Positions 17,170 to 24,448 of a stretch of DNA of 64,000 nt are shown piece by piece; positions within the stretch are counted from its first letter, which is position 1; every line of letters begins with the position of its first letter. This DNA is from Gammaproteobacteria bacterium. Lineage in GTDB: Bacteria > Pseudomonadota > Gammaproteobacteria > Natronospirales > REEB76. Location of the stretch: assembly GCA_036383255.1 (NCBI GenBank), contig DASVOS010000018.1, positions 1-64,000 of the forward strand, in the 5' to 3' direction. The notes beneath the pieces were generated by a model. The model was not told the DNA's origin and ran no database searches. It worked only from the letters and a program-made list of their open reading frames with translations. A program made the translations under genes and the position numbers.

Positions 17170-17823
17170 TCAAGCCCGGCGGAACCAGCCGGTGAAGCTG
17201 AGGCGCGTACGCCGCGCCGGCAGCACCTCGTGGGGTACGCGCTCGCTGAGGAAACACGCCAGCGTGCCAGCCGCGGGCAACAGCTTCGCCGCGGGCGCCG
17301 CATCACCGGCGGCAGCATAGAGGCAGAGCTCGCCACCGTCCCCGGCCTCCCACGCATCATTGAGATAGAGCACCAGAGACACCACGCGCCGGTCGTCGTC
17401 GCGGAACCGGTCTACATGGCGTGCATAGGCCGCACCGGCGGGATAGACGGCGTAGTGCCCCTCGAAATCTCGCAGGCCGAGATAGGTGGCGGCATTGATC
17501 GCCTCGCGCAACGCGGTGAGTTCTTCGCGCTGCAGCGCCTCCGCCAGGGGCGCGGTGCCGGCATCCACCCACATCACCTCGTCGCCGCGGATCCCGGTGC
17601 GCCGCTCGCCTCCCTTGCCGATGCCGGCAGGGTGGAAGCCTCCCGCCGCGCGCAGGCTCTCTGCTTCCTGGCGTAGCGACGCGGCGCGTGCGGGTGACAG
17701 GAAGCCCAGGCAACACATCCAGTCGTGGGTAACGAAGCCGGCCGCCAGCCGTGTGATGGCGGCGGCGGTGCCGCCGACTTCATCAGCGCGAAAGCTCTGG
17801 GCGTGAAGCATGGGCATCGGCAC
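17170..17823 (-). CDS. 2-oxoglutarate/Fe(II)-dependent oxygenase, prolyl-4-hydroxylase type
   Basis: This encodes 217 residues. The facial triad His136-x-Asp138 (YARHVDRF) and His198 (VPHEVLPA), with Arg207 nine residues later as 2-oxoglutarate ligand (RTRLSFTGWFRR), sit in the jelly-roll pattern of the P4Hc/SM-20 family. VSLVLYLNDAWEAGDGGELCLY is the strand pair between them. The enzyme probably hydroxylates a protein side chain, and the target is unknown. Several ATGs lie close together at the N-terminus (17823, 17817, 17811), so the start is uncertain by a few residues. The upstream 236 bp towards the small lipoprotein is comparatively AT-rich and holds promoter signals. Confidence 0.88.
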   Translation of the reverse strand: MPMPMLHAQSFRADEVGGTAAAITRLAAGFVTHDWMCCLGFLSPARAASLRQEAESLRAAGGFHPAGIGKGGERRTGIRGDEVMWVDAGTAPLAEALQREELTALREAINAATYLGLRDFEGHYAVYPAGAAYARHVDRFRDDDRRVVSLVLYLNDAWEAGDGGELCLYAAAGDAAPAAKLLPAAGTLACFLSERVPHEVLPARRTRLSFTGWFRRA

Positions 17824-17974
17824 TTATTGTCGAATGAATACGCGGAGAATCAGGCAGTTAGCATTGCAGTGGGGCTCAAGCGACGTATTAGAGAGCATGT
17901 AAGCCATTGATTCCTATGCACATACCAAAAAGTGTGGCGAGGCCTCTTCCCGTATCGCAGGAAATCTCTAGAAT

Positions 17975-18002
17975 TTGGCGCCGATCGCCGGGTTTTTATA
18001 AA
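17975..18002 (+). promoter_or_regulatory. Sigma-70-type promoter for the small lipoprotein gene
   Basis: TTGGCG (17975-17980), a 16-bp spacer and TATAAA (17997-18002) form a good vegetative promoter. The transcript would have a leader of about 50 nt. The -10 lies inside an inverted repeat (TCGCCG ... CGGCGA around TTTTTATAAAAAT), which could also be an operator. The rest of 17824-17974 shows nothing else I can name. Confidence 0.5.
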
Positions 18003-18059
18003 AATCGGCGAGTAGTATCATAAATTTACATCCATTTTCTGCACTGGTGGTGAACGAAC

Positions 18060-18236
18060 ATGAAGAAGTACGCCGTTGTCCTGACCGCTGCCGCTCTGGC
18101 CCTGTCGCTGTCCGCTTGCGGCAAGAGCGAAGCTCCTGCCACTCCGGCTGCCAGCACTGCCGCCCCGGCCCCGGCCGCCGGCACTGCCATGGCCGCCCCG
18201 GCTGGCACTGCTGCTCCCGCTGCGAGCACCCACTAA
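18060..18236 (+). CDS. 58-residue Ala/Pro-rich lipoprotein
   Basis: A complete small gene: ATG at 18060, stop TAA at 18234-18236. MKKYAVVLTAAALALSLSAC is a textbook lipoprotein signal with Cys20 as the lipidated residue. The remaining 38 residues are almost only Ala, Pro, Thr, Ser and Gly (KSEAPATPAASTAAPAPAAG...). The residue after Cys is Gly, compatible with outer-membrane sorting. GGTGGTGAA upstream may serve as ribosome site. The gene has its own promoter-like element and a strong terminator, forming a self-contained unit. The function is unknown; it recalls the short Lpp-like or spacer lipoproteins in size only. Confidence 0.8.
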   Translation: MKKYAVVLTAAALALSLSACGKSEAPATPAASTAAPAPAAGTAMAAPAGTAAPAASTH

Positions 18237-18301
18237 GTAATCGCGGCTACGCGCCGCAAGGTGCGTAGAGGATCCTTCTTAAACGAAGGATTCGGAGACC
18301 G

Positions 18302-18336
18302 AAAAAAGGCGAACTCTAACGAGTTCGCCTTTTTTT
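18302..18336 (+). terminator. Bidirectional intrinsic terminator
   Basis: Stem AGGCGAACTC / GAGTTCGCCT with a TAAC loop. A-run AAAAAA lies on the left and TTTTTT on the right, so it can end transcription from the small lipoprotein (+) and oppose read-through from the cystathionine lyase gene (-). A weaker stem (ATCCTTC / GAAGGAT, near 18271-18290) precedes it. Confidence 0.9.
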
Positions 18337-18337
18337 A

Positions 18338-18478
18338 TTCCACCAGAAGCTGCTGCGCTCGGCAGGGCGTTGTTGCGCGTCGGCTCGCAATCGGTCGCGT
18401 ACACCAAGAGTACGCTCCCTCTGCTCACCTAGCGCGCCTCGCTCTGCCTGCGCTCGTAACGCTTTTGGAAAAGCCGCG
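18338..18478 (-). repeat. Dispersed ~140-nt structured element, copy B
   Basis: Read on the minus strand this aligns along its length with copies at 31181-31327 and 62509-62649. Shared blocks include CCAAAAGCGTTACGAGCG, GGAGCGTACTCTTGGTGTAC, GATTGCGAGCCGA and TGCCGAGCGCAG. The tip stem CGTAC / GTACG (18398-18402 with 18410-18414) is conserved. It begins three bases after the stop codon of the cystathionine lyase gene, and its first bases can pair with the 3' end of that gene (TTGGAAAA / TTTTCCAA and GCCGC / GCGGC). Confidence 0.85.
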
Positions 18479-18481
18479 AAA

Positions 18482-19657
<1,176 letters not shown>

Positions 19658-19681
19658 TCCGGGGAAGGGAGACCGCCTCTC

Positions 19682-21040
19682 TTATTGGAGGCGCAGTCGG
19701 TTCAAGAGGTCGCTGCGGGTGACGAGGCCGAGGAAGGTGTCGCCGTCCATGACGGCCACGGCGGTCTCCTTCTGCAGCAGCGCGAAGAGCGCAGCCGGCT
19801 TCTCACCAGCGGAGATGCGCGGGAAACCGGTGTTCACGGCGCCACGCACCTCCTGGGTGAAGCGGCGCCCGTCCCTCTGCACCGCATCGATGAGGCCGCT
19901 CTCGGTCACCGCGCCCAGGAACTGCTTGCCGTCGAGCACAGGCAGCTGGGAGATGCCGTTGTTGCGCATGCGGGTATGGGCAGTGGCGAGCGTGTCGCCG
20001 GGACCCACGTACACCGTGGCCCGCTCCCAGTAGGGGCGGCCCACGTAGTCGCCCAGGTCGCCGCGCTTGGGGCGCTCCATGAAGCCCTGCTCGATCATCC
20101 AGAAGTCGTTATAGAGCTTGGACAGGTACTTGTTGCCGGTGTCGGCCCCGATGGTGACCACGCGCTTAGGCGTCTTCTGCTCGCGGCAGTAACGCAGCGC
20201 GGCGCCGATCAGCACGCCGGAGGATGAACCCAGGAGCAGCCCCTCCTTGCGCAGCACCTCACGGGCCACGCTGAAGGCCTCGGCGTCGGGGATGGTGTAG
20301 GCGCGCTTCACCACCGAGAGGTCGCAGATGTCGGGGATGAAATCCTCGCCGATGCCCTCCACCAGCCAGCCGCCCTTCTCACCCAGCACGCCGGTCTTGA
20401 GGTAGTCCGCCAGCACCGAACCCTTGGGATCCGCCAGCACCATCTCCACGTGGGGCGCCACCTTCTTCAGGTAGTGGCCGATGCCGGTCAGGGTACCGCT
20501 GGAGCCGACGCCCACCACCACCGCGTCCAGCTCGTGGCCCATCTGCTCCCAGATCTCGGGGCCGGTGGTCTCCTCGTGGGCCTTGGGGTTGTCGGGGTTG
20601 CCGAACTGGTTCACGAAGAACGCACCCTGTTCCTCGGCGATGCGCTTGGCCATGTCCTGGTAATACTCCGGGTGGCCCTTGGCCACGTCGGAGCGGGTCA
20701 GCACCACCTGGGCGCCCATGGCGCGCAGGTTGAAGATCTTCTCCTGGCTCATCTTGTCGGGGATCACCAGGATGAGCGGGTAGCCCTTCTGCGCCGCCAC
20801 CAGCGCGAGTCCGAGCCCGGTGTTGCCGGCAGTGGCCTCGACGATGGTCATGCCGGGCTTGAGCGCGCCGCTCTTCTCCGCCTCCTCGATCATGCTGCGG
20901 CCTATGCGGTCCTTGACCGAGCCGCCCGGGTTCATGAGCTCGAGCTTCAGGAACAGGCGGCAGGGCCCGGTGTCGAGGTGGGTGAGCTCCAGCATCGGCG
21001 TCTTGCCGACCATCTCGAGCACGTTGGAATAGACGCGCAT
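19682..21040 (-). CDS. Cystathionine beta-synthase with C-terminal CBS domains
   Basis: This encodes 452 residues from the ATG at 21040, which has GGAG six bases upstream; the longer frame to 21313 runs into prmC. The PLP fold-II catalytic domain (residues ~1-320) shows NPGGSVKDRIGRSMIE with the PLP lysine, the substrate loop EATAGNTGLGLAL, and the phosphate-binding GVGSSGTLTGIG. The C-terminal ~120 residues are a pair of CBS (Bateman) modules (ATVYVGPGDTLATAHTRMRNNGISQLPVLD and KPAALFALLQKETAVAVMDGDTFLGLVTRSDLL). No haem-binding N-terminal extension is present. With the adjacent lyase it completes homocysteine to cysteine conversion. It is divergent from prmC with 64 nt between starts. Confidence 0.92.
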   Translation of the reverse strand: MRVYSNVLEMVGKTPMLELTHLDTGPCRLFLKLELMNPGGSVKDRIGRSMIEEAEKSGALKPGMTIVEATAGNTGLGLALVAAQKGYPLILVIPDKMSQEKIFNLRAMGAQVVLTRSDVAKGHPEYYQDMAKRIAEEQGAFFVNQFGNPDNPKAHEETTGPEIWEQMGHELDAVVVGVGSSGTLTGIGHYLKKVAPHVEMVLADPKGSVLADYLKTGVLGEKGGWLVEGIGEDFIPDICDLSVVKRAYTIPDAEAFSVAREVLRKEGLLLGSSSGVLIGAALRYCREQKTPKRVVTIGADTGNKYLSKLYNDFWMIEQGFMERPKRGDLGDYVGRPYWERATVYVGPGDTLATAHTRMRNNGISQLPVLDGKQFLGAVTESGLIDAVQRDGRRFTQEVRGAVNTGFPRISAGEKPAALFALLQKETAVAVMDGDTFLGLVTRSDLLNRLRLQ

Positions 21041-21088
21041 GCGGTCTCCGGGGACCTGGCGGAGGAAGCGCCATTTTACGGGAGTGAC

Positions 21089-21094
21089 TACAAT
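21089..21094 (+). promoter_or_regulatory. -10 hexamer TACAAT upstream of prmC
   Basis: TACAAT ends ten bases before the prmC ATG, so the leader would be only a few bases. No Shine-Dalgarno lies at a normal distance from the ATG. The -35 is weak. Confidence 0.4.
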
Positions 21095-21104
21095 AAGCCC
21101 ACAC

Positions 21105-21962
21105 ATGCACACCCTCGCCGACCTGCTCAACGAGGCCGCGGCGCGTCTCGAGGATGCGAGCGACACGCCGCGCCTGGATGCGGAACTCCTCCTCGCCCAT
21201 GCGCTGGGCCGCGGCCGCAGCCACCTGCGCGCGTATCCCGAAGCGCTGCCGAGCGCGGAACAGGCGCGGGTGTTCGGGCAGCTCCTCGCCGCGCGTGCGC
21301 GCGGCGAGCCCATCGCCTACCTCACAGGCAAGCGTGAGTTCTGGTCACTGGAGCTCGATGTCACGCCGGCGACCCTGATCCCCCGTCCCGAGACCGAACT
21401 CCTGGTGGAACAGGCGCTGGCGCGCATCCCGCCCGGCGTCGCGCTGGACATGCTCGACCTCGGCACCGGCAGCGGCGCCATCGCGATCGCCGTCGCCAAG
21501 GAGCGTCCGCGCTGCCGAGTCACCGCCACGGACTTCAGCGCCGAAGCCTTGCGTGTCGCCGCCGGCAGCGCTGTGCGGCTCGGGCTCACGGACCTGGAGT
21601 TCCTGCAGGGCGCCTGGTTCGTTCCGGTGGCGGGCCGGCGCTTCCACGTGGTGGTCTCGAACCCACCCTACGTCGCGGAAGGCGACCCGCACCTGGATGA
21701 AGGCGACCTGCGCTTCGAGCCCGTGACGGCCCTGAGCTCCGGCGAAGACGGCCTCAAGGACATCCGGCATATCGTCGCCGCGGCACCCGCACATCTGCAC
21801 GCGGGCGGCGTGCTGCTGCTGGAGCATGGCCTCGACCAAGGTACGGCGGTACGCGGCCTGCTGGAAGCGGCGGGTTTCACGCACACGAGGACGTTCCAGG
21901 ATCTGGCCGGCCGCGACCGTGTCAGCGGCGGAGATTGGGCAAATCCCGCGGCGACGGGCTAG
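21105..21962 (+). CDS. prmC: Release factor glutamine N5-methyltransferase
   Basis: Methylates the Gln of the GGQ motif in RF1 and RF2. It has 285 residues starting [15 protein letters not shown]. The upstream extension to 21039 overlaps the divergent gene's start and is rejected. The N-terminal helical domain ([30 protein letters not shown]) precedes the Rossmann methyltransferase domain with [18 protein letters not shown] (AdoMet site) and the catalytic [12 protein letters not shown] (NPPY). [14 protein letters not shown] is also typical of HemK/PrmC, not of the RlmF or TrmN groups. It is not linked to prfA, which is 5.6 kb away on the same strand. The stop TAG is within a TAGAAT that could be the ppiB -10. 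Confidence 0.93.
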   Translation: MHTLADLLNEAAARLEDASDTPRLDAELLLAHALGRGRSHLRAYPEALPSAEQARVFGQLLAARARGEPIAYLTGKREFWSLELDVTPATLIPRPETELLVEQALARIPPGVALDMLDLGTGSGAIAIAVAKERPRCRVTATDFSAEALRVAAGSAVRLGLTDLEFLQGAWFVPVAGRRFHVVVSNPPYVAEGDPHLDEGDLRFEPVTALSSGEDGLKDIRHIVAAAPAHLHAGGVLLLEHGLDQGTAVRGLLEAAGFTHTRTFQDLAGRDRVSGGDWANPAATG

Positions 21963-21991
21963 AATCCGCCATCTTCAAACGGGAGCCTTCC

Positions 21992-22474
21992 ATGATCGTC
22001 CTCTCCACCAACCTCGGCGACATCACCCTCGAGCTGGACGCGGCCAAGGCGCCGGTGACGGTGAAGAACTTCCTCGCCTACGTGGACGCGGGCTTCTATG
22101 ACGGCACCATCTTCCACCGGGTGATACCGGACTTCATGGTGCAGTGCGGCGGCTTCACCCAGGACATGATGCAGAAGCCCACCAACCCGCCCATCAAGAA
22201 CGAGGCGGACAACGGCCTCTCCAACGAACCCTATACCATCGCCATGGCGCGCACCTCGGACATCAACAGCGCCACCAGCCAGTTCTTCATCAACCTCGCG
22301 GACAACGTGTTCCTGGACCATGGCAAGCGCGACTTCGGCTACGCGGTGTTCGGCCGCGTGACCCAGGGGCAGGACGTGGTGGACAAGATCGCGGAAGTGC
22401 AGACCGGCAGCAAGGGCGGCCACCGGGACGTGCCGGTGACACCCGTGGTCATCACCAAGGTGCGCAAGACCTGA
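21992..22474 (+). CDS. ppiB: Cytoplasmic cyclophilin-type peptidyl-prolyl isomerase
   Basis: This encodes 160 residues from the ATG at 21992 (GGGAG six bases upstream). No signal peptide, so the cytoplasmic PpiB rather than periplasmic PpiA form. Cyclophilin landmarks: [41 protein letters not shown] (catalytic Arg and the Phe of the active-site pocket), [23 protein letters not shown], and [19 protein letters not shown]. It follows prmC by 29 nt and is closed by a GCAA-tetraloop terminator. Confidence 0.95.
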   Translation: MIVLSTNLGDITLELDAAKAPVTVKNFLAYVDAGFYDGTIFHRVIPDFMVQCGGFTQDMMQKPTNPPIKNEADNGLSNEPYTIAMARTSDINSATSQFFINLADNVFLDHGKRDFGYAVFGRVTQGQDVVDKIAEVQTGSKGGHRDVPVTPVVITKVRKT

Positions 22475-22500
22475 ACGAGGCTTGTGCCCGATCACGATGG

Positions 22501-22527
22501 AGCCGGCGCAAGCCGGCTTCGTCTTTT
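22501..22527 (+). terminator. Intrinsic terminator after ppiB
   Basis: Perfect AGCCGGC / GCCGGCT stem closed by a GCAA tetraloop, followed by TCGTCTTTT. Its T-run overlaps the stop codon of the convergent marC gene. Confidence 0.8.
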
Positions 22528-23173
22528 ATGAGACCAGGGCGGGGAAGAAGGCCTTGAGGCCGGCGAAGATGAACTCGATGCCGATGGCGGCCATGATGAG
22601 GCCCATGATTCGGGTCACGATGTTGATGCCGGTGCGGCTCAGGAGCCGCGAGATCAGCGGCGAGAGGCGGAACGCCGCCCACACGATGCCGGCGGTGACC
22701 ATGATGCCGCCGAACAGGATCACGTATTGGCCGAACAGCGCCGGCTTGTGGCCGTAGAGGATCACGGTACTGATGGCGCCGGGACCGGCGGTGAGCGGGA
22801 TGCCGATGGGCACCACCGCCACGTCCTCGCGCTCCACGGTCTCCTGCGCCTCCTCCTCGGTCTGGCGCGTGGCGTTCATCTTCGCCTGCAGCATGGACAG
22901 TGAGTTGTAGAGGATCAGGATGCCGCCGGCCACCTGGAACGAGGCCACGCTGATGCCGAAGAAATCCAGGATGCGCTCGCCGCAGAGCAGCGCCACGCCC
23001 AGCACCACGCCCACGGTCACCGCCGCCATGAACGCGGTGCGGTTGCGCTCCACGGCGGTCTGGTTATAGGTCAGGTTGATGAAGATCGGGATGACGCCGA
23101 TGGGGTTGAGGATCGCGACCAGCCCCGCGAAGAACTTGAGGTATTCGACCCAGGCCGCCGCCATGCCATCCAC
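22526..23173 (-). CDS. MarC-family integral membrane protein
   Basis: This encodes 215 residues with six predicted membrane helices. Family hallmarks are FFAGLVAILNPIGVIPIFINLT at the N-terminus, FGISVASFQVAGGILILYNSLSMLQAK, the VAVVPIGIPLTAGPGAISTVIL loop, and the C-terminal RIMGLIMAAIGIEFIFAGLKAFF. AAAAGGG precedes the start (ATG at 23173 or 23164). MarC proteins were once linked to antibiotic resistance but the function is not established. Convergent with ppiB and divergent from the E1-like gene, so it is transcribed alone. Confidence 0.93.
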   Translation of the reverse strand: MDGMAAAWVEYLKFFAGLVAILNPIGVIPIFINLTYNQTAVERNRTAFMAAVTVGVVLGVALLCGERILDFFGISVASFQVAGGILILYNSLSMLQAKMNATRQTEEEAQETVEREDVAVVPIGIPLTAGPGAISTVILYGHKPALFGQYVILFGGIMVTAGIVWAAFRLSPLISRLLSRTGINIVTRIMGLIMAAIGIEFIFAGLKAFFPALVS

Positions 23174-23240
23174 CCTTTTCTTGTGGCCCCATCTTGAGGG
23201 TTCGGCACGGGCCGTTCAATAGCCGGCCGGCCGCGCGCGG

Positions 23241-23246
23241 TACAAT
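23241..23246 (+). promoter_or_regulatory. -10 hexamer TACAAT directly upstream of the E1-like gene
   Basis: TACAAT ends exactly six bases before the ATG at 23253, with no Shine-Dalgarno between. This predicts a leaderless message. The -35 is poor (TTCAAT with a 20-bp spacer). Confidence 0.45.
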
Positions 23247-23252
23247 CCGCCC

Positions 23253-24002
23253 ATGGACGATGCCGACTGGAAGCTGCGCTACAGCCGCCACCTGGCGCTG
23301 CCGGAGTTCGGCGCGCCGGCGCAGCAGAAGCTCGCGGACGCGAGCGTGCTGCTGGTGGGCCTGGGGGGGCTGGGTTCCCCCGCCGCGCTCTACCTCGCGG
23401 CGGCGGGTGTCGGCCGGCTGCTGCTCAACGACTTCGACAAGGTGGACTTGAGCAACCTGCAGCGCCAGATCCTCTATAAGGAATCCGACGTCGGCCATCC
23501 CAAGACCCACGCCGCCGCCGCCGCCCTCTCGGACAGCCATCCCGGCTGCCGCATCGAGATGCTGGAAGGCCGGCTGGACGAGACGGCGCTGGCCGGGGCG
23601 GCCAGCCGGGCGGACCTGGTGCTGGACGGCAGCGACAACTTCGGCACCCGCTTCGCGGTGAACGCCGCCTGCTTCAGGGCCGGCAAGCCGCTGGTGTCGG
23701 GGGCGGCGATCCGCTACGAGGGCCAGATCACGGTGTTCGACCCGCGCGATCCCGCCAGTCCCTGCTACGCCTGCCTGTACCCGGAAGGCGGCGAGGAGCT
23801 TGAGAACTGCCGGCAGAACGGCGTGCTCGCCCCCCTCACCGGCATCATTGGCAGCCTGATGGCGGTGGAAGCGGTGAAGCTCCTCGCCGGCGTGGGCCGG
23901 CCGCTCACGGGCCGGCTGCTGCGCTACGACGCCCTGGACGCCGGGATCCGCCACGCCATCCTGAAGCGCGACCCCGCATGCCCGGTCTGCAGCCGCCGAT
24001 GA
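23253..24002 (+). CDS. MoeB/ThiF-type adenylyltransferase (E1-like)
   Basis: This encodes 249 residues. The E1-like enzyme adenylates the C-terminal glycine of a ubiquitin-like sulfur carrier (MoaD or ThiS). Motifs: RYSRHLALPEFG at the N-terminus, VLLVGLGGLGSPAALYLAAAGVG nucleotide-binding loop, DFDKVDLSNLQRQILY with the Arg and Asp of the active site, DGSDNFGTRFAVNAAC, and two CxxC pairs (CYAC and CPVC) for the structural zinc. NCRQNGVLAPLTGIIGSLMAVEAVKLL aligns better with MoeB than with ThiF. No moaD or thiS is in the window, so the partner is unresolved. It overlaps the next gene by an ATGA. Confidence 0.9.
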   Translation: MDDADWKLRYSRHLALPEFGAPAQQKLADASVLLVGLGGLGSPAALYLAAAGVGRLLLNDFDKVDLSNLQRQILYKESDVGHPKTHAAAAALSDSHPGCRIEMLEGRLDETALAGAASRADLVLDGSDNFGTRFAVNAACFRAGKPLVSGAAIRYEGQITVFDPRDPASPCYACLYPEGGEELENCRQNGVLAPLTGIIGSLMAVEAVKLLAGVGRPLTGRLLRYDALDAGIRHAILKRDPACPVCSRR

Positions 24003-24448
24003 ACGAAGCAGCCGAGCTCGAGCGCTACATGCATGCGCATATCCCGCTGGTGGCGCAGATGCAGGTGAAAGTCGCGGGTTTCGATGCTGGGGGGCTGCGC
24101 CTCACCGCCCCGCTCGCCCCCAACATCAACCACGAGCGCACCGCCTTCGGCGGCAGCCTGGCGAGCCTCATGACGCTCGCCTGCTGGGGTTACCTGTGGT
24201 TGTCGCTGCGGGGGGAGATGCCGCTGCACATCGTGGTGAACGAGGCCAAGGTCAGCTACCTCAAGCCTGTGAACGGCACGCTGGACGCGCTCTGCCCGCC
24301 GCCGGACGCGGCGGCACTGGAGAAGTTCCGGCAGCTCCTGGCGCGTCGCGGCAAGTCGCGCATCGAGCTCGCCGCGGAAGTGCGCCAGGACGGCGCGGTG
24401 GCGGCGCGCTACCTCGGGAGCTTCGCTGTCTACCGGGACAGCGTCTAG
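23999..24448 (+). CDS. YiiD C-terminal-type thioesterase (hot-dog fold)
   Basis: This encodes 149 residues from the ATG at 23999, coupled to the E1-like gene. The hot-dog pattern includes LTAPLAPNINHERTAFGGSLASLMTLACWGYLWLSL, matching the domain found at the C-terminus of E. coli YiiD, where Asn-x-N and the FGGS helix line the active site. Later strands are HIVVNEAKVSYLKPVNG and IELAAEVRQDGAVAARYLGSFAVY. It probably hydrolyses a small acyl thioester; substrate unknown. It ends by overlapping the stop codon of the convergent 940-residue gene, leaving no room for a terminator. Confidence 0.85.
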   Translation: MNEAAELERYMHAHIPLVAQMQVKVAGFDAGGLRLTAPLAPNINHERTAFGGSLASLMTLACWGYLWLSLRGEMPLHIVVNEAKVSYLKPVNGTLDALCPPPDAAALEKFRQLLARRGKSRIELAAEVRQDGAVAARYLGSFAVYRDSV

